Source: Candidatus Gastranaerophilales bacterium
GTDB taxonomy: Bacteria; Cyanobacteriota; Vampirovibrionia; Gastranaerophilales; Gastranaerophilaceae
DNA length: 46,451 nucleotides
Assembly: GCA_944325655.1 (NCBI GenBank)
Contig: CALVAW010000012.1
Span: 1-46,451, forward strand
Reading direction: 5' to 3'
The notes beneath the pieces are model-generated. The model worked only from the letters and a program-made list of their open reading frames with translations, was not told where the DNA came from and made no database searches. The position numbers and the translations under genes are program-made. Positions 32,799-42,220 of the stretch are shown here, one piece after another (position 1 is the first letter of the stretch; the number at the start of each line of letters is the position of its first letter).

Positions 32799-33206
32799 TT
32801 AGAAAGGAATTTCATCTTCATCAATTAAATCTTGAGCAACTTCATCTTGATTGAAAGACACAAGGCTGTCATTGCTTTGGGCTTTTGAAGCGCTTTCAAT
32901 GGCTTCATTTGTATTTGTCATTTTTTCAACAAAATTAGCACTGATTTCATATACTCTTTTATCTTTTCCGTCAGGAAGTTTATATGAATTAACTTGCAAT
33001 TTGCCTTCAACAGCAACAAAATCTCCAACTGCAAGTGTAGAAGTTACAGTGTCCGCCAGCTGCCCGAAAGCAACAACTCTCAACAAGGTTTCATTAGCTT
33101 TATCAATATTAATTGTAAAACCTGCAATTGCCATATCGTTTTGTGTGAATCTTTTTTCCGGTGCTTTTACAACTGAACCGGTAACAAAAGCTTTAGCAAG
33201 AGTCAT
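32799..33206 (-). CDS. ssb: Single-stranded DNA-binding protein
   Basis: A 135-residue SSB with one OB fold (about residues 1-105) and an acidic C-terminal tip DEDEIPF that recruits replication and repair partners. The linker (about 100-128) is short and Ser/Asn-rich. It starts directly after the rpsF stop with no gap, and sits between S6 and S18 as in many bacteria. The N-terminus lacks the usual N-x-V-x-L-I-G form but keeps AFVTGSVVKAPEKRFT. Confidence 0.95.
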   Translation of the reverse strand: MTLAKAFVTGSVVKAPEKRFTQNDMAIAGFTINIDKANETLLRVVAFGQLADTVTSTLAVGDFVAVEGKLQVNSYKLPDGKDKRVYEISANFVEKMTNTNEAIESASKAQSNDSLVSFNQDEVAQDLIDEDEIPF

Positions 33207-33497
33207 TTATGCACATTCCTTCATAGTAAACATAACACGAATAATAGAGTCGTTTAATCTTAATTGGCGTTTTAATTCGTCAACTTTATCAGCAGGGACT
33301 TCAACAACTTGATTTACCATAAAACCGTCGGTAAATCCTGCTACTTCGTAAGCAAGTTTCTTTCTTCCCATTTTATCTGCTTCAATGACATTACCGCCAA
33401 GATTTTTAACAATTTCTTCAATTCTGGCAACAACTTTATCTGCATCATCATTATCCAGATTTGGTTTTATAATTGTGAATAAATCGTATTTTTTCAT
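33207..33497 (-). CDS. rpsF: 30S ribosomal protein S6
   Basis: A 96-residue ferredoxin-fold ribosomal protein: KKYDLFTIIKPNLD at the start, KMGRKKLAYEVAGFTDGFMV in the centre and RQLRLNDSIIRVMFTM at the end are typical blocks. The ATG at 33497 has AAGGAG six bases upstream; a longer reading from 33557 would add 20 hydrophobic residues that are not part of S6. It heads the operon with ssb and rpsR. Confidence 0.97.
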   Translation of the reverse strand: MKKYDLFTIIKPNLDNDDADKVVARIEEIVKNLGGNVIEADKMGRKKLAYEVAGFTDGFMVNQVVEVPADKVDELKRQLRLNDSIIRVMFTMKECA

Positions 33498-33592
33498 TAT
33501 TTCTCCTTTGGTGACTATATATAAAGGGATGTTAGCATAAAAATATTTTACAAACAAGAAAAAAATTGTTTTAGTAAAGTTTAATTAATTTT

Positions 33593-34387
33593 TTAAATTT
33601 CATACTCACCATAAAATACTTTTTTAGCGGGACCCGACATAAATACGTGACCCGAGTCTTTATATTCGATATTTAAAACTCCCCCGGGCAACACTACATC
33701 GCATATATTGCTGATTAAACCTCTTTTAACACCTGCAACAACACTTGCACAGGCTCCTGTTCCACAAGCAAGAGTTATTCCGCAGCCTCTCTCCCAAACA
33801 TTCATTTTAATCCTGTTTTGAGAAATTATATTAACAAATTCCACATTTGTTTTTTGCGGAAAAAGAGTATTGATTTCAATTTTTTCTCCCAAGGTTTTTG
33901 CAAGCATTTCGCTGTCTTCTTCTGTATATATGACGCAATGAGGATTGCCCATTGAAATAGCAGTTGCTTTGTAGCCTTCAATTTCAAAATCTAAGGGGTT
34001 ATCTGTACATACGGGAATTTTAGCCGGATCAAAAACAGCTTCGCCCATATCAACTAAAACATTGCCGTTTTCAAGTATTTCCGGAGTTATTATTCCTGCC
34101 AGGGTTTCTACGGTAAACTTATCAGATTTTACAAGATTATTTTCTTTTGCAAATTTTGCAAAACATCTTATGCCGTTACCGCACATTTGAGCGATAGTGC
34201 CGTCCGAATTAAAAAATTTCCAACCTATATCGGCAGACGCGGATTTTGTCGGACAAAATAATCCGTCGGCACCAATGCCAAAATTTCTGTCACACATTTT
34301 AATTGCCAAATCAGAAGTTGCTATATCATCATTTAATATAACAAAATCATTTCCCAATCCTTGCCATTTTTCAAATTTTATTCCCAT
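33593..34387 (-). CDS. dapF: Diaminopimelate epimerase DapF
   Basis: A 264-residue cofactor-free racemase that interconverts LL- and meso-diaminopimelate with two cysteines. These are C69 in QMCGNGIRC and C208 in LACGTGACAS, both intact, with the start GNDFVILND typical. Since Ddh, present at 23367-24344, makes meso-DAP directly, DapF would only be essential if an LL-DAP route (DapL) also runs. It is 8 bases downstream of the PepT-like gene and forms an operon with it and probably with trpS and the TPR gene. Confidence 0.97.
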   Translation of the reverse strand: MGIKFEKWQGLGNDFVILNDDIATSDLAIKMCDRNFGIGADGLFCPTKSASADIGWKFFNSDGTIAQMCGNGIRCFAKFAKENNLVKSDKFTVETLAGIITPEILENGNVLVDMGEAVFDPAKIPVCTDNPLDFEIEGYKATAISMGNPHCVIYTEEDSEMLAKTLGEKIEINTLFPQKTNVEFVNIISQNRIKMNVWERGCGITLACGTGACASVVAGVKRGLISNICDVVLPGGVLNIEYKDSGHVFMSGPAKKVFYGEYEI

Positions 34388-34395
34388 AATAATCC

Positions 34396-35613
34396 TTATT
34401 TATTGTATAACGTATAAATTTCTTTTATAAAATTATAACCTTTTTCCAAGCTTTCAATTTCAATCGATTCATTCGGAGAATGCATTGAAAAGATATTTGC
34501 AACCCCAACTAAAACCGGTTTAAATTTTAAACCATATTTATTTGTTTTGTTTGCATATATATGAGTTTCTGCCCCTGCATGAAAAGATTGTATTTTTACA
34601 GGTATAGCGATATTTTTTCCTGCAATTTTTGCAATTTGTGCCATTTCTTGATTTGGAGATTTTTCAAATGGCAACATATGAATTTTAATATTCAATTTAG
34701 CAAATGCATAATTTTTGTATTTAGAATTAAATTTATCAATTATTTTTTGAAATTTACCAATAAGCTTTTCTTCATATTTTTTATTTGAACTTCTTAAGGA
34801 ATAATGCGCATAAGCTTTTGTATTTATGACATTATCGGCACAAAGCGCAATAAGTGATTTTGAATACGGTTTTTCTATTTCATTTTTTTCAAGCAATCTT
34901 TCTATACCTATATCGGTTGCTCCTGCGACAATTGAACCTAAATTGCAAGATGTAATGGTAAAACCGTTTTCTTTTTTATATACTCCGTTCGGAAGTTTTG
35001 ATACTAAATCAGCTATTAATTTTGCCGCATTATATCTTTTTTTATCCTGAATATCATTTCCGCTATGACCGCCGAGTTTTGTTGTTACTTCAATATCCAG
35101 TTTTGTATATCCTGCTCCTGCAATTTCAAAATTTCCTAATTTGTCAGAATCCAAAACCAGTACATTTTCGCTTTCCAAATCGTTAAATCTGACATGATTT
35201 ATTCCTGTCATATTTGTTTCTTCATCACGAGTAAAAACAATTTCAAGTCCACCGTGTTTAAAATCAGGATTTTTTGCAAGAAATATTGCTAAATTAAGCG
35301 CAACAGCAACTCCTGCTTTATCGTCCGCTCCAAGTGTTCTTGAACCGTCAGTCATATAAAACTTTTCATCATCGGACGTTTTAATTATAACTTCCGAATT
35401 GTTGCCTACAACATCCATATGCGCAGAAAGCAGCATTGGTTTTTTATTTGTGTCGTTTGCCGGCACTTTTAATATCAGGTTGTTATAGTCATCATAATAA
35501 GCATTTATTCCGTTGTTGTAGGTAATTTCAAGTATTTTATTTGAAACATTAATTTCACCTAAACTTGGAGAAGGAATTTTTGCAAGCTCCAAAAATAATT
35601 CTTTAACATCCAT
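34396..35613 (-). CDS. M20-family peptidase, peptidase T-like
   Basis: A 405-residue cytoplasmic di-zinc aminopeptidase. SAHMDVVG carries the first metal His and Asp, TLGADDKAGVA the bridging Asp, and TRDEETNMTG the catalytic Glu pair; a metal His near the C-terminus is in SFHAGAETHIY. The central dimerisation insert (about 185-300) is present. Peptidase T removes N-terminal residues from tripeptides; a carboxypeptidase-like specificity cannot be excluded. It lies 10 bases downstream of trpS. Confidence 0.88.
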   Translation of the reverse strand: MDVKELFLELAKIPSPSLGEINVSNKILEITYNNGINAYYDDYNNLILKVPANDTNKKPMLLSAHMDVVGNNSEVIIKTSDDEKFYMTDGSRTLGADDKAGVAVALNLAIFLAKNPDFKHGGLEIVFTRDEETNMTGINHVRFNDLESENVLVLDSDKLGNFEIAGAGYTKLDIEVTTKLGGHSGNDIQDKKRYNAAKLIADLVSKLPNGVYKKENGFTITSCNLGSIVAGATDIGIERLLEKNEIEKPYSKSLIALCADNVINTKAYAHYSLRSSNKKYEEKLIGKFQKIIDKFNSKYKNYAFAKLNIKIHMLPFEKSPNQEMAQIAKIAGKNIAIPVKIQSFHAGAETHIYANKTNKYGLKFKPVLVGVANIFSMHSPNESIEIESLEKGYNFIKEIYTLYNK

Positions 35614-35623
35614 CGTTTTACTC

Positions 35624-36637
35624 CTATTTATACATTTTTACAGCTTTTTCAACTCCGTCAAGAACTTCTTGTGCTTTTATTTGAGCTTTTTTTGAACCGT
35701 CATAAATTATATCTTTTAATAAAGAGGGCTGTTTTTGCAATTCTGCTCTTTTTTGTCTTATGGGAGCCATATATTCGTTAATTTTTGAGGTTAATCTTTT
35801 TTTGCACTCAGCGCAGCCTATTGAAGCAGAAGTGCAACCCATGCAAATTTCTTCTTGTTCATCTTTGGTACCAAAAATTTTCCAATAATCATATACAACT
35901 TCACAATTATCCGGATTGCCTTTGTCATCTCGTCTTATTCTGTTTCTGTCTGTAATTGCGGTTTTGAATTTTTTTTCTGTTATTTCATCAGTATCCGATA
36001 TTTTTATATCATTATTGAAAGATTTACCCATTTTATTTCCGTCAAGCCCCTTTAAAAGTGGGATTTGAGTTAATTTTGGTTCCGGTTCATTAAAAAAGTT
36101 GACATTATATATGTTATTAAATCTGCGTGCAATATCTCTTGTAAGTTCCACATGGGCAACTTGATCAATGCCGACGGGAACATAATTTGAATTAAACAAC
36201 ATAATATCAGCAGACATTAATACAGGATAACCGAATAATCCGTATGAAAGATTTGATATATTTTCTTGTTTATCTTTCATAATTTTTGCTAAATCTTTTA
36301 ATGTAGGATCACGCTCAACCCAATTTTGAGGAGTAATCATAGATAAATATATATGAAGTTGAGCCGTCTGAGGCACTAATGATTGAAGGTAAACCGTTGA
36401 TTTTTCAGGATTTATACCTGATGCAAGCCAATCTAATAGAACATCTTCAACATTTTGTTTCATGTCATCGGTTTGATTGTATTTTGTCGTAAGAGCGTGC
36501 CAATCTGCAATAAAAAAGAAACTTTCAAATTCTTCCTGAAGTTTTACCCAATTTTTTAAAACACCAAAATAATGTCCTAAATGAAGTTTCCCTGTAGGAC
36601 GCATACCTGATACTATTCTGCTTGGTTTATTTGTCAT
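35624..36637 (-). CDS. trpS: Tryptophanyl-tRNA synthetase with a probable [4Fe-4S] site
   Basis: A 337-residue class I synthetase that charges tRNA-Trp. The HIGH equivalent is HLGH (residues 19-22), and the KMSKS loop is K202-MGKS206. Four cysteines in the anticodon-binding region are spaced C245-x22-C268-x6-C275-x2-C278. This is the exact spacing of the [4Fe-4S]-binding TrpRS of Thermotoga maritima; an extra Cys265 is nearby. The start overlaps the end of the TPR gene by 11 bases, with GGAGC as ribosome binding site. Confidence 0.95.
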   Translation of the reverse strand: MTNKPSRIVSGMRPTGKLHLGHYFGVLKNWVKLQEEFESFFFIADWHALTTKYNQTDDMKQNVEDVLLDWLASGINPEKSTVYLQSLVPQTAQLHIYLSMITPQNWVERDPTLKDLAKIMKDKQENISNLSYGLFGYPVLMSADIMLFNSNYVPVGIDQVAHVELTRDIARRFNNIYNVNFFNEPEPKLTQIPLLKGLDGNKMGKSFNNDIKISDTDEITEKKFKTAITDRNRIRRDDKGNPDNCEVVYDYWKIFGTKDEQEEICMGCTSASIGCAECKKRLTSKINEYMAPIRQKRAELQKQPSLLKDIIYDGSKKAQIKAQEVLDGVEKAVKMYK

Positions 36638-38414
36638 TGTTTAGCTCCTCAAGCAATGATAATGCTTCTTCATAATCATCGAAAATCATTAGCGCTTGTC
36701 TTAAATGTTCTTTTGCTTCTTGCTTTTTATTACATTTTATCTCGCATTTTGCCAAATTAACAAGCAAAATATGATTATTAGGATAATTTTGCGCTAATTT
36801 GTAAAATATTCCCATAGCGCTCTCATAATCACCTGTTTCCATATAACAGATAGCAAGCATATTTAAAGTTTCGTCATCTTTGACTATAGATGTCGCATCC
36901 AATAAAAATTGCTTAGCAATTTCATATTTTTTATCTGTAAAATAATATTTAGCCATAAATGTTTTTGCAAGAAAATTGTCCGGAGTTTTATTTATGACTT
37001 TTTCAAGCATTTCGAAAGCTTCTTTTCTTTTATTTTCCAATAAATACACATATCCTAAATATGCACCGGCATCGGCATCGTGAGGTTCTAATTCAAGGGC
37101 TTTAATGAAAGCATCTTTTGCATCTGAAATTTTAGATAACATCATATATGAAACACCGAGTGAATAATAAAATTCTGCTACATCACTTTCTAAATCTATT
37201 GCTTTTTTAATTTCATCAATTGCCCAATCATAACAATTCATTTTTAGATACAATACACCTAAATCTTTATGAGCGTATGGATTATTTGCTTCCAGCGTAA
37301 TGCATTTTTTAAACATTTCCGCAGCTTTATCATAGTCATTCAATTCAACATAGTTAAAAGCAAGATTATAATAAACCTCTACATCTATCTTTCCTCTTTT
37401 TAATAGTTGTTCAAAAGTTGCAATTGATTCTTCGTATAATTTTAATTTTCTTAATAAGGTACCTTTCTTTTTAATTAAAATAATATTTTTTTCATCAATA
37501 TTTAATAATTGATTTACATTTTCCAAAGCTTCTTTATATTGAGCAGTATTTTCCAGTGCTTCTACGTATGCAAGTCTGTACGAAGAATTATTAGGATATG
37601 CCATTACCAAGTTTTGATACAAGGTTGCACTTAATGAATATTCTCCTGCAGCAAAAGCACAAGAAGCCAAACTTGCAAGCATAGTAATCGAAGGTTCCAA
37701 TTGATATGAAATTTGAAAATATTTTAGTGCATTTTTAAAATCACCCTTCGTTTGATAACAAACCCCAAGATTATATGAAGTAAGAGAATTTTTGTTGTCC
37801 GTTTCAAAGGTTTTGTTTAATATTTTTAAAGCGTCGTCATGTTTTGATAAATTCATATATGAGACGGCTAAACTGTTTGCAATTGAGATGTGTTTAGGGT
37901 TTAATTCCAAAGCTTTTTCAAGAAACTTGGCAGAATTTTCATAATCTTTTTTTAACATATATGCAGTAGAAATTATGTAATATATGGAATAGTCAGGTTG
38001 AATTTCCGGATTATTCAGCGCCTGCAATGCAATATCAAGAGCGCTTTCTATTTGATTAAATTCAATATATATCATTGCAAGGTTTTTATACACTTCAAGA
38101 TAATCGGGTCGAAGTTCTAAAACTTTTTTAAAATACTTTATCGCTTCTTCTTTTTCTCCTGTTTTTGCTTTACAGCTTGCAATGTAAAAAAGACTTATTG
38201 TATCGTCATTGCATATATTTAATACTTTTTCAAAAACCTCAATCGCACCAATGGGGTTGTCTAAATTCACTTCACACAGTCCCAAATTTTTTAAAATTTC
38301 CGTATCATCAGGCTTTTCTCTTAAACAATCCTCAAGAAGAATTTTAGCTTGCGCAAAATCCTGGTTATTAATACATTCTAATGCTTCATTTAACATATTT
38401 TCGGTATTTTCCAT
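36627..38414 (-). CDS. Long TPR-repeat protein
   Basis: A 595-residue protein built almost entirely of about 16 TPR units (for example AIEVFEKVLNICNDD, ALKYFQISYQLEPS, AKDAFIKALELEPHDAD), with no enzymatic domain, signal peptide or membrane helix. It is a scaffold of unknown partners. The ATG has no ribosome binding site, but TATAAT ends 6 bases before it, with TTGTTT 17 bases further upstream, so the mRNA is probably leaderless. The 11-base overlap with trpS shows cotranscription with trpS, the peptidase and dapF. Confidence 0.88.
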   Translation of the reverse strand: MENTENMLNEALECINNQDFAQAKILLEDCLREKPDDTEILKNLGLCEVNLDNPIGAIEVFEKVLNICNDDTISLFYIASCKAKTGEKEEAIKYFKKVLELRPDYLEVYKNLAMIYIEFNQIESALDIALQALNNPEIQPDYSIYYIISTAYMLKKDYENSAKFLEKALELNPKHISIANSLAVSYMNLSKHDDALKILNKTFETDNKNSLTSYNLGVCYQTKGDFKNALKYFQISYQLEPSITMLASLASCAFAAGEYSLSATLYQNLVMAYPNNSSYRLAYVEALENTAQYKEALENVNQLLNIDEKNIILIKKKGTLLRKLKLYEESIATFEQLLKRGKIDVEVYYNLAFNYVELNDYDKAAEMFKKCITLEANNPYAHKDLGVLYLKMNCYDWAIDEIKKAIDLESDVAEFYYSLGVSYMMLSKISDAKDAFIKALELEPHDADAGAYLGYVYLLENKRKEAFEMLEKVINKTPDNFLAKTFMAKYYFTDKKYEIAKQFLLDATSIVKDDETLNMLAICYMETGDYESAMGIFYKLAQNYPNNHILLVNLAKCEIKCNKKQEAKEHLRQALMIFDDYEEALSLLEELNNDK

Positions 38415-38420
38415 AAGATA

Positions 38421-38449
38421 ATTATAAATAAAAACAAAAAAATAAACAA
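38421..38449 (-). promoter_or_regulatory. Promoter giving a leaderless mRNA for the TPR gene
   Basis: Minus-strand TTGTTT (38444-38449), a 17-base spacer and a consensus TATAAT (38421-38426). Six bases later comes the ATG. This repeats the geometry seen at 27589-27617. Confidence 0.7.
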
Positions 38450-38454
38450 ATAAA

Positions 38455-38487
38455 AAATACCCTCTTGAATAACAAAGAGGGTATTTT
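38455..38487 (-). terminator. Terminator after ppdK
   Basis: AAATACCCTCTT pairs with AAGAGGGTATTT around an 8-base loop about 20 bases past the ppdK stop. It ends just before the promoter of the TPR gene on the same strand. Confidence 0.85.
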
Positions 38488-38502
38488 AATATCTGATTTT
38501 AT

Positions 38503-41148
38503 TTATTTTTTAGCTTCAATTACAGCTTGAGCTGCAGCAAGAGCTGCTTGCGGTATTCTGAATGGTGAACATGAAACATAGTTCAAACCTATTCTATATG
38601 CAAATTTAACACTGTCAGGATCGCCGCCATGTTCTCCGCATATACCGCCGATTAAGGAAGAATTAACGGATTTACCTTTTTGCATAGCCATTTTAATAAG
38701 CTCACCCACTCCGTTGAAATCAAGAGTATCGAACGGATTGTACGGAAGGATTTTTTGTTCAACATAGCGTTTTAAAAATTTGCCTTCAGCATCATCTCTG
38801 GAATATCCGAATGTCATTTGCGTTAAGTCATTTGTGCCGAATGAGAAAAATTCCGCATAAGGAGCTATTTCATCAGCCGTGAGAGCTGCACGAGGAATTT
38901 CAATCATTGTACCAAATTTATATTCCAGTTCGACTCCTTTTTCTTTCATAACGTCTTTAGCAACTTTTACAAGAATTTCCTTAGCTGTTTTAAGTTCGTT
39001 AACGTGTCCGATTAAAGGAATCATTACGTATGGCATAACATTTATGCCTTCTTTTTTAACGTCACATGCAGCTTCAAATATAGCTCTTACCTGCATTTCA
39101 TTTATTTCAGGATAAGTTAAGCCCAAGCGGCATCCTCTCAGTCCCATCATAGGATTAGCTTCCGATAAACCTTCAACTATTGTTAAAAGAGCTTGTTCTT
39201 CAGTGTAATCCTGTTTCAAAACTTTTTTTGCTGCAACTTGTGCAATCAACTCTTCTTTTGAAGGCAGAAACTCATGCAATGGAGGATCTAAAAGACGAAT
39301 GGTTAGTGGTCTTTCGCCAAGAGCTTTAAACATACCGTAAAAATCATTGTATTGCATCGGCAATAATTGGCTAAGAGCCTCTGCACGAGCTTCTTTTGTT
39401 CCGGCAATAATCATTTTTTGAACCCAAGGCAATCTGTCAGGATCCATGAACATGTGTTCAGTTCTGCAGAGACCTACACCTTCTGCATGGAACATAAGAG
39501 CATTCTCGACATCCTTAACGGTATCAGCGTTAGCTTCAATAGTCATTGTTTTAATTTCATTAACCCAAGAGAAGAATGTTTTAAAATTATCATCAATTTT
39601 AGCATCCGCCAATTTAACGGCGCCATCCATTACAAGACCTTTTCCACCGTCAAGAGAAATGATATCGTCTTTATGATATATCGTTCCGTCTGCTCCAATT
39701 AACGTTTCTTTTTCTAAATCTATTTTCATATCTTCGCATCCTGCGACACAAGGTTTTCCCATTCCCTTTGCAACAACTGCAGCATGAGAAGTTGCACCGC
39801 CTCTAAGTGTTAATACACCTTGAGCAACTGCCATACCGTGTATATCATCAGGACAAGTTTCAATTCTGACGAGTATTACTTTTTCGCCTTTTTCACCGCG
39901 TTCAGCCGCTTCATCCGTATTAAATACAATTTTTCCAACTGCAGCACCGGGGGAAGCATTTACACCATGTGCAACAATATGTGCGTTTTTCATTGCGGAT
40001 TCATCAAAACAAGGAAGCAGAATTTGATTGACGGCATAAGGATCTACAAGTTGAATTGCACGTTCTTTTGTTATTATGCCTTCTTTTTCCATTTCAACCG
40101 CAATTCTTACCGCTGCAGTTGCAGTTCTTTTACCGCTTCTTGTTTGAAGGATATATAATTTACCCTTTTCAATTGTAAATTCCATATCCTGAACATCTTT
40201 ATATCCGTTTTCAAGTTTTTTTGCTATATCGACATATTGTTTATATAAATCAGGCATCTCTACTTCAAGTTCTGAAATCGGTTTTGGAGTTCTGATTCCC
40301 GCAACAACATCTTCGCCTTGAGCATTTGTTAAATATTCGCCATAGAATTTATTTTCTCCCGTAGCAGGGTTTCTGGTAAATGAAACACCGGTAGCGCAAT
40401 CATCACCCATATTTCCAAATACCATTGTTTGCACATTAACTGCAGTACCAAAATTATGATCAATTTTATTCATGGTTCTATATGCTACTGCACGAGGAAT
40501 ATTCCAAGAACGAAAAACTGCTTCAATTGCTTCTTGAAGTTGAATAAAAGGATCTTGCGGAAATTCTTTGCCTGTTACTTGTTTTATTACATTTTTATAT
40601 ATAGGAATTAATGATCTCCACCCTTGAGCGGAAACTTGCGTATCTTCTTTTACACCTTCACGCTCTTTAACTTTTTCAACTTCCGATTCGAAATATTTTT
40701 GCCTGTCCATATCCCAAGCAACCGAACCAAACATTGTTAAAAATCTTCTGTAACTGTCATAACAAAATCTGGGGTTATTTGTGAGCTTAATCATTGCTTC
40801 AACAGTTTCGTCATTTAAACCTAAATTTAAAATAGTCTCCATCATGCCCGGCATTGAAACTCTTGCGCCGGAACGAACAGAAACTAAAAGAGGATTTTGC
40901 GTATCGCCGAATTTTTTTCCTGTTTGTTTTTCGACGTCGGCAAGTGCGGCTTTTACTTCATCCATTAAGCCGGATGGCATTTTGTTGCCGTTATTTATAT
41001 AATCCATACAAACTTCTGTTGTAATTGTTAATCCCGGGGGGACAGGTAATCCTAAATTTGTCATTTCAGCAAGATTTGCACCTTTTCCGCCGAGGAGATT
41101 TCTCATATCTGCATTGCCTTCCCTAAAAAGCCATACACGTTTTTGCAT
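38503..41148 (-). CDS. ppdK: Pyruvate, phosphate dikinase
   Basis: An 881-residue enzyme that interconverts pyruvate, ATP and Pi with PEP, AMP and PPi. The ATP-grasp domain begins with NLLGGKGANLAEM. The swivelling phosphohistidine is in RGGATSHAAVVAKGMG, and the C-terminal PEP barrel has LRTEHMF-type GLCRTEHMF and GGICGEHGGDP. In anaerobes it often replaces pyruvate kinase, giving PPi-saving glycolysis. I chose the ATG at 41148 (MQKRVWLF) because GGAGG lies 7 bases upstream; a 12-residue longer reading has no such site. Confidence 0.98.
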   Translation of the reverse strand: MQKRVWLFREGNADMRNLLGGKGANLAEMTNLGLPVPPGLTITTEVCMDYINNGNKMPSGLMDEVKAALADVEKQTGKKFGDTQNPLLVSVRSGARVSMPGMMETILNLGLNDETVEAMIKLTNNPRFCYDSYRRFLTMFGSVAWDMDRQKYFESEVEKVKEREGVKEDTQVSAQGWRSLIPIYKNVIKQVTGKEFPQDPFIQLQEAIEAVFRSWNIPRAVAYRTMNKIDHNFGTAVNVQTMVFGNMGDDCATGVSFTRNPATGENKFYGEYLTNAQGEDVVAGIRTPKPISELEVEMPDLYKQYVDIAKKLENGYKDVQDMEFTIEKGKLYILQTRSGKRTATAAVRIAVEMEKEGIITKERAIQLVDPYAVNQILLPCFDESAMKNAHIVAHGVNASPGAAVGKIVFNTDEAAERGEKGEKVILVRIETCPDDIHGMAVAQGVLTLRGGATSHAAVVAKGMGKPCVAGCEDMKIDLEKETLIGADGTIYHKDDIISLDGGKGLVMDGAVKLADAKIDDNFKTFFSWVNEIKTMTIEANADTVKDVENALMFHAEGVGLCRTEHMFMDPDRLPWVQKMIIAGTKEARAEALSQLLPMQYNDFYGMFKALGERPLTIRLLDPPLHEFLPSKEELIAQVAAKKVLKQDYTEEQALLTIVEGLSEANPMMGLRGCRLGLTYPEINEMQVRAIFEAACDVKKEGINVMPYVMIPLIGHVNELKTAKEILVKVAKDVMKEKGVELEYKFGTMIEIPRAALTADEIAPYAEFFSFGTNDLTQMTFGYSRDDAEGKFLKRYVEQKILPYNPFDTLDFNGVGELIKMAMQKGKSVNSSLIGGICGEHGGDPDSVKFAYRIGLNYVSCSPFRIPQAALAAAQAVIEAKK

Positions 41149-41271
41149 TAATTTCCTCCAATTTTCTATTATTTCTAATAACACAATTTATGATGATGTT
41201 ATCAAAAACATGCTCTAATGACAAATAGAATTTGAATTTTATAAATAAATTTATGTAAATTTTTGTTAATT

Positions 41272-41299
41272 AAAAAAACCCTCAAAAGAGGGTTTTTTT
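41272..41299 (-). terminator. Terminator of the dapB-asd-dapA operon
   Basis: AAAAAAACCCTC and GAGGGTTTTTTT form a 12-bp stem with loop AAAA, directly after the dapA stop. Confidence 0.9.
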
Positions 41300-41302
41300 A
41301 AG

Positions 41303-42208
41303 TTATATATTTTCGGTTTTTGATAAAACTTTATTTAAACACTCTAAAAGCTCAAGTCTTGCTTGTTCGTCCAATTCAACAAGAGGTCGTCTCACATTAT
41401 TTTCCAAAATACCTAATTTAGACAACAGTGCTTTTATGGGAGTCGGATTTGGAGCCATAAAAATCTTTTTAAATAGGGGATATAGTATTTTGTGCATATT
41501 TGATGCCGCTACTATTTGTCCTGATTTAAAATTATGTATCATAGATTTTATTTCATTTCCTGCAACATGTGAAGCAACAGAAACAACCCCATGTGCTCCT
41601 AAAGAAAGCATAGGTAATGTTAAGCTGTCATCACCCGAATATATTGCAAAATCATCAGGAGCCAACATTCTTATTTCTGATATTAAATCTAAATTCGGAT
41701 TTGATTGCTTAACGGCAACTATATTTGAATATTCTTTTGCAAGAAAAGCAATTGTTTCCGGCGCCATATCTACCCCTGTTCTACCGGGTATATTATATAA
41801 AATCACAGGTATATCCACGCTTTTTGCAATTGCACCAAAATGCTCTTTCATTCCTTGTTGAGAAGGCTTATTGTAATATGGAACAACCGATAAAATAGCA
41901 TCTGCTCCCAGTTCTTGAGCTTTTTTTGAAGACGCAACCGCAGTATCTGTTGAATTGGACCCCGCACCCATAATTACTCTACATTGACCGGAGACGGTTG
42001 ATTTAACACAATATAATATTTCATATTCTTCTTCATGTGTAAGAGTCGGACTTTCGCCCGTTGTTCCGGCAACCACAACTGCATCGGTGTTTTGTTCTAA
42101 TAAGTGTTTAGAAACTTTTTCAACTGACTCGTAATCAACTGATTTATTTTTATCAAAAGGTGTAACCATTGCCGTAATTACTTCACCCAAATCACATCTT
42201 AATGCCAT
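41303..42208 (-). CDS. dapA: 4-Hydroxy-tetrahydrodipicolinate synthase DapA
   Basis: A 301-residue barrel aldolase that condenses pyruvate with aspartate semialdehyde. The Schiff-base Lys is in VAVKQSNPN, and GTTGESPTLTHEE plus YNIPGRTGVD are typical active-site blocks. It is the third gene of dapB-asd-dapA, with an AAGGAG site 13 bases after asd. Lysine feedback cannot be read from sequence with certainty. Confidence 0.97.
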   Translation of the reverse strand: MALRCDLGEVITAMVTPFDKNKSVDYESVEKVSKHLLEQNTDAVVVAGTTGESPTLTHEEEYEILYCVKSTVSGQCRVIMGAGSNSTDTAVASSKKAQELGADAILSVVPYYNKPSQQGMKEHFGAIAKSVDIPVILYNIPGRTGVDMAPETIAFLAKEYSNIVAVKQSNPNLDLISEIRMLAPDDFAIYSGDDSLTLPMLSLGAHGVVSVASHVAGNEIKSMIHNFKSGQIVAASNMHKILYPLFKKIFMAPNPTPIKALLSKLGILENNVRRPLVELDEQARLELLECLNKVLSKTENI

Positions 42209-42220
42209 AAAAGTTTCTCC

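Noticed and set aside
32851-33312. 153-residue plus-strand ORF opposite ssb and rpsF
   Set aside because: It spans two conserved genes on the other strand and has no similarity to a known protein; it is an antisense shadow.
33498-33557. 20-residue N-terminal extension of S6
   Set aside because: A strong AAGGAG lies just before the ATG at 33497, and S6 family proteins begin at that Met.
39367-40158. Several 60-110 residue plus-strand ORFs opposite ppdK
   Set aside because: They mirror the codon pattern of the highly conserved ppdK on the other strand, are Cys/Phe/Ser-rich and lack ribosome binding sites.
41149-41184. 12-residue extension at the start of PPDK
   Set aside because: The GGAGG ribosome binding site lies between the two candidate starts, so the ATG at 41148 is the real one.
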